Source: JAFDWI01 sp964595905
Lineage (GTDB): Bacteria; Actinomycetota; Acidimicrobiia; Acidimicrobiales; Iamiaceae
Length of the DNA: 64,000 bases
Direction of reading: 5' to 3'
Assembly (NCBI GenBank): GCA_964595905.1
Contig: CAZQSU010000003.1
Span: 1 to 64,000 of the forward strand
Shown here piece after piece: positions 1 through 7,727 of the stretch; positions within the stretch are counted from its first letter, which is position 1, and each line of letters starts with the position of its first letter. The notes beneath the pieces were generated by a model. That model searched no databases. It saw only the letters and a list, made by a program, of their open reading frames with translations, and was not told the DNA's origin. The position numbers and the translations under genes are program-made.

Positions 1-349
1 TGGGAAGGAACTCGGCCTTCATGTCGTCGGTGCCGTTGTGGATGATCGTCTTGCCGACGATGCCCACGCCCTTGCCGATCTGGGGGCCACCGCGGCGGGC
101 AAGCGCCTCGTTGAGCAGGTACTCGTACACACCCTCGCCGTCGGACCCGCCGTACTCGGTCGGCCAGGTCATCCCGAGCCAGCCCTTCTCACCCATCCTC
201 GCCATGAACGCCCGCCGCTTGGGGGTGTCGACGATCTGGGCCATGTTCTCCCGGGTGACGTCGAAGACGTCCGGGTCGTCGTTGGCGTCGAGAAACGCCT
301 CGACCTCGTCGCGGAAGGCGAGCTGTTCTTCAGAGAAGTCGAAGTTCAC
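1..349 (-). CDS. Acyl-CoA dehydrogenase, N-terminal part (cut by window edge)
   Basis: The reading frame starts at GTG (347-349) and is still open at base 1, giving about 116 residues. It begins VNFDFSEEQLAFRDEVEAFL and contains WLGMTWPTEYGG, the helical N-terminal domain and the GWP/EYGG signature of FAD-dependent acyl-CoA dehydrogenases, which make trans-2-enoyl-CoA. A CAGGAG ribosome site lies just upstream. A TAGTTT -10 box (bases 433-428, minus strand) abuts the palindromic operator at 412-428, which is shared with the HIP/steroid genes of this window, so a steroid acyl-CoA substrate is inferred. The FAD-binding core and catalytic base lie outside the window, so the exact FadE class cannot be set. 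Confidence 0.85.
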   Translation of the reverse strand, partial: MNFDFSEEQLAFRDEVEAFLDANDDPDVFDVTRENMAQIVDTPKRRAFMARMGEKGWLGMTWPTEYGGSDGEGVYEYLLNEALARRGGPQIGKGVGIVGKTIIHNGTDDMKAEFLP

Positions 350-411
350 CGGTGCTCCTGAGTGGCGGGTGGTGGATGCGGCCGACGGGCCCGTGGCCGC
401 CGGCCGTGAAA

Positions 412-428
412 TCTGACGACCCGTCAGA
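412..428. promoter_or_regulatory. Steroid-regulon operator, site A (acyl-CoA dehydrogenase promoter)
   Basis: TCTGACG-ACC-CGTCAGA is a perfect 7+7 inverted repeat with a 3-base spacer. It overlaps the last base of a TAGTTT -10 box read on the minus strand toward the acyl-CoA dehydrogenase. Seven further copies stand before HIP/steroid genes in this window. It is inferred to be a TetR-family operator. Confidence 0.8.
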
Positions 429-506
429 AACTAGCGCAACCGCCGTGGTCGGGCAATGTGGCCGAACCGGAATGAATGCTCGGCAGCGCTGCGTACCGAA
501 ACGGTT

Positions 507-520
507 ACGCTACGTAGCGT
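507..520. promoter_or_regulatory. Perfect 14-bp palindrome upstream of the secreted protein gene
   Basis: ACGCTACGTAGCGT is an uninterrupted palindrome about 110 bases before the start of the secreted protein. It differs from the TCTGACG operator family and probably binds a different regulator. One half (CTCACGCTA, read on the minus strand) recurs in the inverted repeat at 6165-6181. A TTGACA-like hexamer follows at 546-551 but I see no convincing -10 box with it. Confidence 0.5.
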
Positions 521-630
521 GAGGGAAAAATACCGTCCGGAGGGGTTGACATCGGTCACGTCATCCGTCATCGTCGCCTCCGGCTGGGCCGTTCGGCCTA
601 GTCGACGCCCCACAAGGAGGACCGCACTTC

Positions 631-1248
631 ATGACCGCCACACGCCACCGGATCCGGATCCCGCTCGTCGCGTCGATCGTCGCGCTCGTCATCGCCGCCG
701 CGACGTTCACCGCGGCCCCGTCCGGTGCAGCCACGACGATCCCGATCCACTGGAAGGTCGACGCATCGACCCACATCGAGTCGCTGAACATGGATGTCCA
801 GATCCCTGAAGGCACCTTCGACGGTGAAGTCGACCTGGCGACCGGGGCGCTGACCGGCAACCTGAATCTGCCGCCCGCGTCGAAGACGATCAGGCTGTTC
901 GGTCTGCCGATCGCGACCACCACGTTCGCCATGTCACAGAACGGTCCCATCACCGGGCACGTCGACCTCGCGACGATGACGGTCACCGTCGACTCGTCGT
1001 TCGACTTCGCGATCAAGAGCGCGACCGCCTCGTTCCTGCCGTGGCTGAACCTCGTCGGGAACTCGTGCCGCGGCGCACAGCCGATCAACGTGTCGATGTC
1101 CGGGCCGGTCGACCTCACCGGCTCGCAGACCTTCTCCGCGGACTACACCCTGCCGAAGCTGAAGAACTGTGGTCTCGCGACGCCATTGCTCAACGCCATC
1201 ATCCCCGGCGGTGGCAACACGTTCACCGCGACGTTCTCGCCGGCCTGA
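631..1248 (+). CDS. Secreted protein of unknown function with Sec signal peptide
   Basis: The 205-residue protein starts with MTATRHRIRI, a basic n-region, followed by a hydrophobic stretch (about residues 10-28) and an Ala-rich cleavage region near PSGAA. The mature part is rich in Thr, Ser, Val and Asp and looks beta-rich; it has no enzymatic motif I recognise and a Cys pair (NSC, KNC) that could form a disulfide. A strong AAGGAGG site stands 10 bases before ATG. It is a single-gene unit: a 14-bp palindrome lies upstream and a strong hairpin (1292-1328) downstream. An export role is well supported; the function is unknown. Confidence 0.75.
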   Translation: MTATRHRIRIPLVASIVALVIAAATFTAAPSGAATTIPIHWKVDASTHIESLNMDVQIPEGTFDGEVDLATGALTGNLNLPPASKTIRLFGLPIATTTFAMSQNGPITGHVDLATMTVTVDSSFDFAIKSATASFLPWLNLVGNSCRGAQPINVSMSGPVDLTGSQTFSADYTLPKLKNCGLATPLLNAIIPGGGNTFTATFSPA

Positions 1249-1291
1249 GACGAAACCACGCTGGGCCCGGTGTGAGCCTGGCGCAGGCCTG

Positions 1292-1328
1292 ACGGGTGGA
1301 CCCGCACGATCGTGTCGGGTCCACCCGT
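1292..1328 (+). terminator. Strong hairpin, probable terminator
   Basis: A perfect 13-bp inverted repeat (ACGGGTGGACCCG / CGGGTCCACCCGT) encloses the self-complementary CACGATCGTG, giving about 18 paired bases with a single bulged T. It follows the secreted-protein stop by 43 bases and precedes the alcohol dehydrogenase. There is no T-run, as is usual for terminators in high-GC actinobacteria. Confidence 0.7.
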
Positions 1329-1380
1329 TGCGCGTCGCGGCCCCGGCGCATCGCCGCCGTGGACGTGGCAGGATCGGGCG

Positions 1381-2466
1381 ATGGAGATCACCGCTGCGGT
1401 ACTGCGAACGACCGATGGCCCGTACCGACTCGAAAGGGTTCAGCTCGACGAGCCCGGAGCGGGGCAGGTCCTGGTGCGCATCGTCGGGGCGGGCCTCTGC
1501 CACACCGATCAGTTGCCTCGTGCCATGGAGGGCTTCTGTCCGCTGATCACCGGCCACGAAGGTGCGGGGGTGGTCGAGGCGGTCGGTGCTGCGGTGACCG
1601 ACGTGCAGGTCGGTGACCACGTGGTGTGCTCGTATGACTCCTGTGGCGAGTGTCCCGCCTGTGGCCAGGGTCGACCTTGGAACTGCGACACCTTCCTGGC
1701 GCGCAACCTGACCGGTCGCGACGCCGACTGGACCACCGGCGCCCACGACGCCGACGGCAACGAAGTCGGCTCGCGTTGGTTCGGCCAGTCGTCGTTCGCG
1801 ACACATTCGCTGGTCGCTGCCCGCAACGTCGTGGTGGTCGACGATGCCCTGCCACTCGAACTGCTCGGCCCGCTCGGGTGTGGACTGTTGACCGGCGCCG
1901 GGTCGGTTCTCGAAGCCCTCGCCATCGGTGCCGGTCAGAGCCTGGTGGTGTTCGGCGCAGGCGCCGTGGGCCTGGCCGCGGTCATGGCCGCCGCTGCGGT
2001 CGGCGCCACGCCGATCGTCGCGGTCGACCTGCACGCCACAAGGTTGGAATTGGCCCGGGAACTGGGTGCGACCGCCACCGTGGTCGGCGGCACCGAGACG
2101 ACCTTGGCGTCGGTGATGGAAGGCGTGGGCGGGGGCGCGGATTTCAGTTTCGACACGACCGGTGCGCCGCCGGTGATGCTGGACGCATTGCGGATCTTGA
2201 AGCTGGGAGGACACGCCGGCCTGGTCGGCATCCAGACCGGCGATCTCACCCTCGATCCCGGCGTGCTCGTCGGCAAGAGGGTCTCCAGCATCCTCGAAGG
2301 CAACGCCGACCCGCAGGTGACGATCCCGAAGCTGGTCGCACTGTGGCAGGACGGCAAGTTCCCAATCGAGCGCCTTGTGCAGACGTTCCCCTTGGCGGCG
2401 ATCAACGAGGCCGAGGAGGCATCGCTGTCGGGCGAAGTCATCAAGGCCGTCCTGATCCCCGACTGA
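1381..2466 (+). CDS. Zinc-containing alcohol dehydrogenase (MDR superfamily)
   Basis: A 361-residue medium-chain dehydrogenase. The N-terminal catalytic domain has GLCHTDQ (catalytic zinc Cys), GHEGAGVVEAVG and the structural-zinc cluster CGECPACGQGRPWNC. The Rossmann domain has VVFGAGAVGLAAV followed by an acidic VDL, which favours NAD. The pattern fits the aryl/class III-like alcohol dehydrogenases that oxidise primary alcohols to aldehydes. The ATG at 1381 was chosen because homology begins with MEITAAVL; the open frame reaches further upstream into the terminator hairpin. The gene stands alone. A role in alcohol oxidation for the neighbouring acyl-CoA pathways is possible, but nothing in the sequence proves it. 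Confidence 0.85.
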   Translation: MEITAAVLRTTDGPYRLERVQLDEPGAGQVLVRIVGAGLCHTDQLPRAMEGFCPLITGHEGAGVVEAVGAAVTDVQVGDHVVCSYDSCGECPACGQGRPWNCDTFLARNLTGRDADWTTGAHDADGNEVGSRWFGQSSFATHSLVAARNVVVVDDALPLELLGPLGCGLLTGAGSVLEALAIGAGQSLVVFGAGAVGLAAVMAAAAVGATPIVAVDLHATRLELARELGATATVVGGTETTLASVMEGVGGGADFSFDTTGAPPVMLDALRILKLGGHAGLVGIQTGDLTLDPGVLVGKRVSSILEGNADPQVTIPKLVALWQDGKFPIERLVQTFPLAAINEAEEASLSGEVIKAVLIPD

Positions 2467-2635
2467 CGTCGGCGGCGGTGGGATGGGCAGCGTCGCGACC
2501 TCCTGACTCGACTCACCGACTCGTCGAGGCAATCCGTGGAAATGCACGATGCATGTCGAGTCGTCGACTATGGTCTGCCAGTTCGGAGCGGGAGTCCATG
2601 TGCTTCCGCGATCGAAGGAAATCGGAGTTGGGGTC

Positions 2636-3832
2636 ATGGCGTTCTCGTGTGCTTCGGCGCTGCAGGTCGAGCGGGTCGACGACGGGTTCCTGGTTCTGAG
2701 ACCAGGCTCATCGCAGGTGTTCCACTTGCGGGGTGGTGACGCCGAGGCGTTTGCGTTGGCCCGCCGCGGGGGCACGGAGGTGCCCGAGCATCTGGAGCGG
2801 TCGATGGCGGGCCTCGTCGAGCTCGATCTCGCCGAGGCGGATGGTTGGTCTCGTCGTCGGGTGTTGCAGCTCGGTGGTGCGGCGGCGGCCGCGGCGGTGG
2901 CGGTGGTGGCGTTGCCGAGTGTGGCGGCGGCTTAGTCGCCGGGAACGACGACCGCGCCGACGCTGCCGGGTCCGACGACGTTGGCCGTGTCGTATCTGCT
3001 GGTCGCCGGTGGTGGTGGTGGCGGCGGCGGCGGGGATACCGGAAGTGGTGGTGGCGGCGCGGGCAGCGTCGTCACCGGGTCGGCCACCGTCGCGACCGGC
3101 CCTCATTCGATCGTGGTCGGCGATGGCGGAGTGGGTGGGTGGGGCTGGGGCACCACTGAGCCGGTCTTCAACGGACCCGGAGGCAATGGTGGGGTCAGTT
3201 CGGCTGCGTTCGCCGGAGTGGCGGCCGTCGGTGGTGGTGGCGGCGGTACCTACGTCATGAAGAATGCCGGCGACGGTGGCTCAGGCGGCGGTGCGGGCGG
3301 CGGCGGACAACTCGGTGGTGCAGGAACACCCGGCCAGGGTCATGCGGGCGGCGATGGCGATTCGTTCGGAAGTCCCGGCGGTGGTGGTGGCGCGGGAGCA
3401 GATGGAGGCGTCGGAGACGATGGCGGGTCGGTCGGATCGGGTGGCGCAGGCCAGTACTACGGCGTGAGCGATGCCGCGGAGGTGGGTCAGCTCTCCGGCG
3501 GCCATTACTACGTCGGTGGCGGTGGCGGGAGCGTGGCATTTACTGGAGCCGGCAGCGGCGGTGTCGGTGGTGGTGGCGCCGGCCAGACGCAAGGTACCGG
3601 CGACTCCGGTGCAGCGACGACCGGTGGTGGGGGTGGAGCCGGAGGTTCCACTGCCGATCCGAATGTGGGCGCCTCCGGAGGAGCGGGTGGTTCCGGTGTG
3701 GTGGTCGTCGCGTATTCACTGACCGATCCGTCCGGCTTGTCCGGGAGTGGTGGGGACCGCACCGTCGACGTCGCGGGCGTGCGCCATCACGTGTTCTCGA
3801 CCGTTGGGACGTCGACGTTCACGGTCTCCTGA
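2636..3832 (+). pseudogene. Tat-exported glycine-rich protein interrupted by an in-frame TAG
   Basis: One continuous frame is broken only by TAG at 2933-2935. The first part (99 residues, from ATG 2636 with a GGAG site) has a 70-residue domain that loosely resembles PqqD-type folds (DGFLVLRPGSSQVFHL), then a twin-arginine segment (SRRRVLQLGG), an Ala-rich core and SVAAA. The TAG falls right after this predicted cleavage site. The same frame then runs open for about 299 codons: SPGTTTAP, then a glycine-rich domain beginning VSYLLVAGGGGG and ending GTSTFTVS, as in known Gly-rich surface proteins. The second part has no good start or ribosome site of its own. It is either a recent nonsense mutation, translational readthrough or a sequencing error. 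The stop overlaps the next gene tail-to-tail by 14 bases. Confidence 0.7.
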
Positions 3833-5333
3833 GCGGTGCCCGGTCGATGGCATTGCGCAAGGAGCGTCGGTCGAGCTTGTGGCCGGCGGTGAGGGGAAGC
3901 GCGTCAACGATCTCGATGTCTTCGGGCAACTTGAACCGGGCGAGATCGTCGGCCGCGTACGCCCGTAGCTCGTCCAGGGTCGGCGGATGCTCCGGGTCGA
4001 CCGGCACCACGACGGCGACGCCACGGTTGCCCATCACGTCATCGCGTCGGGGAACGATGGCGATGTCGCGCACCAACCGGTGCGTCGCCAGGACCGCTTC
4101 GACCTGCGCGGGGAAGACGTTCTCGCCGCCGCGCAGGTACATGTCCGAATCGCGCCCGACCAGGCGCAGGCAACCGCGCGCGTCGATCGATCCGACGTCG
4201 CCGGTGTGCAACCAGCCGTCGCGCAAGGCGCGGGCCGTCGCCTCGGGGTCGTCCCAGTAGCGGTCCATCGCGGCGTCCGATCGCAGGCAGACTTCGCCGA
4301 CCGTGCCCGCGGGCACGTCCCGACCGTCTTCGTCGCGGATCGACACGCCCATGCCCGGCCGCGCGCGACCCACGGTGTGAAGCGCCTCGTCGTCGGGGGC
4401 GTCGAACGCCGTGCCGGTACCGACACCCCCCGACTCGGTGGAGGAGTAGCGGATCGAATACGCCGCACCGAAGCGGCGCCGCGCCTCGGTCACCAGAGCG
4501 GGCGGCGACGGTGCGCCACCCATGATCAACGCCTGCACGGCCGAGAGGTCCCGCTCGTCGAAGCGTTCGTCGCGCAGCATCAACGCGACCTGCGGGGCGA
4601 CGCCACCGATGACCGACATCCGGGTCGCCTCGACGATGTCGAGGACGTCGGCGGCCCGCCAGCGATCGAGCAACATCAGCTCCGCGCCCGTGCGGACGTA
4701 CCACGCGAACTTCGTCATGAACCCGACGTGGGCGAACTGCGTGCCGGCGAGCATCGGGCCGCCGCCGCCCCACGAGCCGGCCCGCGGACCCAGGTCGTAG
4801 CGGGTGACCGCGGCAACATGGCGCCCCTCGAACACCGCGCCTTTCGGGCGTCCGGTGGTCCCCGAGGTCAGCACGATCGCCAGGTCACGATCGGGATCCT
4901 CGGGCACCGCCCCGAACCCCGAAGGGTCTTCGCGGAGACCGGCGAGCACGTGATCCGGTGAGGTCGCGATCGTGACCGTCTCGGTCGTCTCGTCGGGCGC
5001 CCCGGTGGCGAGCTCGTCGGCGGCGAGGACGAGCCTCGGGCCGACCACCCCGCACGCTGCGGCGCGTTCGGCAGGTGCGAGGACGGGGTTCACGCCGACC
5101 GTGATCGCTCCGAGTCGGGCCAAGGCGACGTATGCGACCGCGTACTCACCGCCCGAGGGCAGGACCAGGGCCACCACGTCGCCGACGCCGATGCCCCGAC
5201 GGGCAAGCCCGGCCGCCGTCTCGTCGGCGAACCGGTCGAGCTGCGCGTAGGTGAGTGACCAACCCTGCGGCGTGGTCATTGCCGGCCGGTCGCCGAAGCG
5301 ACGGGCCGCCTCGGCGACGACGGACGAGAGCAT
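3819..5333 (-). CDS. Acyl-CoA synthetase (AMP-forming, FadD family)
   Basis: The 504-residue adenylate-forming enzyme activates a carboxylic acid to its CoA thioester with ATP. It has the P-loop motif LTSGTTGRPKGA, the YSSTESGG region, GWLHTGDVG in the hinge domain, and YLRGGENVFPAQVEAVL followed by a C-terminal lysine motif (GHKLDRRSLR). It lies 17 bases downstream of a crotonase-family gene and is probably co-transcribed with it. The substrate is unknown. No TCTGACG operator is visible upstream of the pair, so membership of the steroid regulon is not indicated. Confidence 0.88.
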   Translation of the reverse strand: MLSSVVAEAARRFGDRPAMTTPQGWSLTYAQLDRFADETAAGLARRGIGVGDVVALVLPSGGEYAVAYVALARLGAITVGVNPVLAPAERAAACGVVGPRLVLAADELATGAPDETTETVTIATSPDHVLAGLREDPSGFGAVPEDPDRDLAIVLTSGTTGRPKGAVFEGRHVAAVTRYDLGPRAGSWGGGGPMLAGTQFAHVGFMTKFAWYVRTGAELMLLDRWRAADVLDIVEATRMSVIGGVAPQVALMLRDERFDERDLSAVQALIMGGAPSPPALVTEARRRFGAAYSIRYSSTESGGVGTGTAFDAPDDEALHTVGRARPGMGVSIRDEDGRDVPAGTVGEVCLRSDAAMDRYWDDPEATARALRDGWLHTGDVGSIDARGCLRLVGRDSDMYLRGGENVFPAQVEAVLATHRLVRDIAIVPRRDDVMGNRGVAVVVPVDPEHPPTLDELRAYAADDLARFKLPEDIEIVDALPLTAGHKLDRRSLRNAIDRAPLRRP

Positions 5334-5350
5334 GCCGATCCGACCGGGCG

Positions 5351-6157
5351 TCAGCGGATGCGGGGTTCGATCCGGGCGCCCGAGGCGAACACCTTGGACC
5401 CTTCGTCCAACGCGGATTCGGTCATGCCGAGATGCAGGAACGTGTTGCCCAACGACTCCGCGACCGTCGGCGGAACCTCACGCGCCGCCCACAGCGTGCG
5501 CACGGTGGCCATGAGCGCGCCCAAGGGCTGTGACGCGATCTCGGCGGCCACGGTCGCTGCGGTATCGGCCAGCTCCGCCCCAGGTACGACCTGGGAGACC
5601 AGACCGACCTCGTAGGCGCGCTGCGCGCTGAGGCGTTCGTGGTTCCCGGTGAGGGTCATGCGCATCACCTCGCCGAAGGGCATGCGCCGCAGCATCAGCA
5701 TCGGCTCGAACACCGCCGGCATGGCGTAGGTGACGTGCGGGTCGAAGAACGTCGCGTGGTCCGCGGCGATCAGAAAATCGCATTCGCCGAGCAGATAGAA
5801 CGCACCGCCGCATGCCATGCCGTTGACCGCACCGATCACCGGCTTCCACACCTCGTTGGCGCGAGGGCCGAGCAGTTTGCCCGGATCGTCGTAGGTGTAG
5901 GGGGTGAAGTCGTAGTCGACGCCCCCCTCGGCGGGTACGAAGTCGCGGTCGATACCGGTGCAGAACGCCTGATCACCCGACGCGGTGAGCACGACCACCG
6001 ACACCGAGTCGTCGCGGCGGATCCCCGCCCACGCGGCGGCCAACTCTTCGCACATGACCCGATCGAACGCGTGGTAGCGCTCCGGACGGTCCAGCGTGAT
6101 GGTCGCAACCGCGCCGTCCTGTTCATAGCGGATCGTCTGATAGGTCTCGTCGCTCAT
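5351..6157 (-). CDS. Enoyl-CoA hydratase/isomerase (crotonase family)
   Basis: A 268-residue crotonase-fold protein. The oxyanion-hole segments are visible (AFCTGIDRDF and NGMACGGAFYLLG). The region that usually carries the catalytic glutamate reads FFDPHVTYAMPAVFEPM instead of the common G-x-PE-x-G form, so the reaction may not be classical hydration; an isomerase, hydrolase or lyase is possible. It is first gene of a two-gene operon with the acyl-CoA synthetase downstream. The start at ATG 6157 has a TAGCGT -10-like box only about 9 bases before it, suggesting a leaderless transcript, with an inverted repeat at 6165-6181 over that box. Confidence 0.82.
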   Translation of the reverse strand: MSDETYQTIRYEQDGAVATITLDRPERYHAFDRVMCEELAAAWAGIRRDDSVSVVVLTASGDQAFCTGIDRDFVPAEGGVDYDFTPYTYDDPGKLLGPRANEVWKPVIGAVNGMACGGAFYLLGECDFLIAADHATFFDPHVTYAMPAVFEPMLMLRRMPFGEVMRMTLTGNHERLSAQRAYEVGLVSQVVPGAELADTAATVAAEIASQPLGALMATVRTLWAAREVPPTVAESLGNTFLHLGMTESALDEGSKVFASGARIEPRIR

Positions 6158-6164
6158 CTGCGCC

Positions 6165-6181
6165 TCACGCTAGACGCGTGA
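6165..6181. promoter_or_regulatory. Inverted repeat over the crotonase promoter
   Basis: TCACGC-TAGAC-GCGTGA is a 6+6 inverted repeat with a 5-base spacer, 7 bases before the crotonase start and overlapping its likely -10 box (minus strand TAGCGT). Its half-site resembles that of the palindrome at 507-520, so both might bind the same regulator. It is distinct from the TCTGACG sites. Confidence 0.45.
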
Positions 6182-6251
6182 TCGACGGAGCCGTGTCCGT
6201 GGGAACGGGCCGACCGAACGACACGCACCCGCTCGGGGTCGACCCGTGAAC

Positions 6252-6575
6252 TCAGGCGCCGTCGATGACGGAGCCGACCGACGAGAACTTCGACGTGGCC
6301 GGTGGACCGAAGTCGTCGTCGCCCGAGTTGTTGGACGGAGAAATGATGGCGAACAGCGACACGACCAGCGCGATACAAGCGATCCCGATTGCCACGTAGG
6401 TGAGGAGCTGTGAGGGTGTCCCGGGCGACAGTGGCCGTCCGCCGCTGGGAGTGACCTCTGACGGCACCGAGCCGACCGATCCGCGAGCTGTGACGCCGCC
6501 CGAGGAAGGGGTGCCGCAGGTGGGACAGAGCGTCCCTTCCGCGACGGGATTTCCGCATCTGCCGCAATAGGCCAT
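6252..6575 (-). CDS. Zinc-ribbon, single-pass membrane protein
   Basis: A 107-residue protein opening with MAYCGRCGNPVAEG and CPTCG, two CxxC knuckles forming an N-terminal zinc ribbon (residues 4-20). A low-complexity Ser/Gly/Pro linker leads to one transmembrane helix (about residues 58-80, LLTYVAIGIACIALVVSLF) and a short acidic tail. This layout is common in small actinobacterial membrane proteins of unknown function. It would sit with the zinc ribbon in the cytoplasm. It stands alone between the crotonase operon and an alpha/beta hydrolase, and no function can be assigned. Confidence 0.7.
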   Translation of the reverse strand: MAYCGRCGNPVAEGTLCPTCGTPSSGGVTARGSVGSVPSEVTPSGGRPLSPGTPSQLLTYVAIGIACIALVVSLFAIISPSNNSGDDDFGPPATSKFSSVGSVIDGA

Positions 6576-6681
6576 GTCGAGCTCACTCTCACCGTTCGGT
6601 TCGGATCGTCGACGACGATAGAGAGGCCCCTCGCGCGATGTGGGTGGGGATTCGCGCGCCCGGTGGCCGGCGCGGTACGCG

Positions 6682-7569
6682 TCAGTTCGTGGCGTCGGAG
6701 CCCGCAGGGGGCTCGCTTGCCGGGAAATCTGATGCCAGGGCGATGACGGCGTCGGCGATGCGGTCGGGGTGCGTGTCGGGGAGCCAGTGCGTGCCGCCGG
6801 TGATCTCGATGAACCGGTAGGGTCCGGTCACCCACTCCTCGGTGTGCTCCGCGGCCCAGCGGCCCAGGTAGTGATCGCCGTCGCTCCAGATGTAGGCGCA
6901 TGGTACGTCGATCTTGCCGATCGGGTCCTTCCCGGCGAAGGGGAGCGCCCGGTACCAGCCGATCATGCCCCGCGCCGTCGCCGGGTCACCGATGAGCGCC
7001 GCGCTCGCCTCGGCCGACGACTCGCTCAGCCCGTCCTTCATGAACGTCGCCTTCGCCCGTTCCGGGCCAACCGTGGCCATCAGTTTCTCGGGAAGCCAGG
7101 GGATCTGGAAGGCGATCATGTACCACGAATGCAACAACTGGGTGCTCCTGGTCATCGAGGCGGCCATCGCGCCCGGATGCGGCGTCGAGATCGACGTGAC
7201 CGTCGCACAGCGGCCCCGGTGAGACGCGGCGAACTGCCAGGCGACGCCGCCGCCCCAGTCGTGGCCGACGATGTGGGCACGACCCACCCCGGCGGCGTCG
7301 AGCAGCGCGACGATGTCGCCGGCGAGCTTGCCGGTGGTGTAGTCGCGTCGACCGAGCGGCCGGGCGCCGGCCGAGTACCCGCGCTGGGTCGGCGCCAGCA
7401 CCCGGTAGCCCTTCGCGGTCAGCCGTGCGGTGACCTGGTCCCACGACGACGCCGGCTGGGGGAACCCGTGCAGGCACACCACGACCTCGCCTTCCGGTGG
7501 CCCCGCATCGTCCACGTCGAAGGTGAACCCGTCGTTGGCGAACGTGGAGATCCGGTCGTCGCTGCGCAT
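6682..7569 (-). CDS. Alpha/beta hydrolase, epoxide hydrolase-like
   Basis: A 295-residue alpha/beta-fold hydrolase. CLHGFPQPASSW supplies the oxyanion HG-motif and VGHDWGGGVAW the nucleophile elbow with Asp, as in epoxide hydrolases and haloalkane dehalogenases rather than serine esterases. Further on come WSDGDHYLG and GGTHWLPDTHPD, with the His of the triad. The start at ATG 7569 (MRSDDRISTF) was chosen because the longer frame upstream only translates the repeat at 7618-7661. Epoxide hydrolysis is the most likely activity; a dehalogenase or C-C hydrolase is possible. Confidence 0.82.
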   Translation of the reverse strand: MRSDDRISTFANDGFTFDVDDAGPPEGEVVVCLHGFPQPASSWDQVTARLTAKGYRVLAPTQRGYSAGARPLGRRDYTTGKLAGDIVALLDAAGVGRAHIVGHDWGGGVAWQFAASHRGRCATVTSISTPHPGAMAASMTRSTQLLHSWYMIAFQIPWLPEKLMATVGPERAKATFMKDGLSESSAEASAALIGDPATARGMIGWYRALPFAGKDPIGKIDVPCAYIWSDGDHYLGRWAAEHTEEWVTGPYRFIEITGGTHWLPDTHPDRIADAVIALASDFPASEPPAGSDATN

Positions 7570-7617
7570 GGTCGCAAGCCTCGCGCGGCGGCCGGCTGAC
7601 CCGCGTCGGAATCCCGT

Positions 7618-7661
7618 CTTTGCACGGTTGTCCGGGCCATGGGGGTGGAAACCGTGCAAAG
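7618..7661. repeat. Hairpin repeat, copy 1
   Basis: This 44-base element has perfect 12-bp terminal arms (CTTTGCACGGTT / AACCGTGCAAAG) and a 20-base G-rich loop ending GGGGGTGGA. It lies between the hydrolase and the AbiEi/DUF559 gene. Related copies are at 8895, 9002, 49884, 51998 and 57218. There is no open transposase nearby, and it looks like a REP/MITE-type element. Confidence 0.85.
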
Positions 7662-7727
7662 TCGTGGTTGGAGCATCACCGGGTCGCGGGACGCGGGACG
7701 CGGGTCGCGGGTCGGGAGACGAGTCGC

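Noticed and set aside
934..2775. 613-codon minus-strand open frame
   Set aside because: It lies antisense to the secreted protein and alcohol dehydrogenase with no ribosome site; it reflects codon bias at high GC.
2899..3700. Simple GGT/GGC repeats as a repeat element or CRISPR-like array
   Set aside because: They are explained by glycine codons of the Gly-rich domain; no regular spacers.
2981..3832. Glycine-rich protein as an independent gene starting at TTG 2981
   Set aside because: No ribosome site or signal peptide, and it continues the frame of the upstream Tat leader; treated as one interrupted gene.
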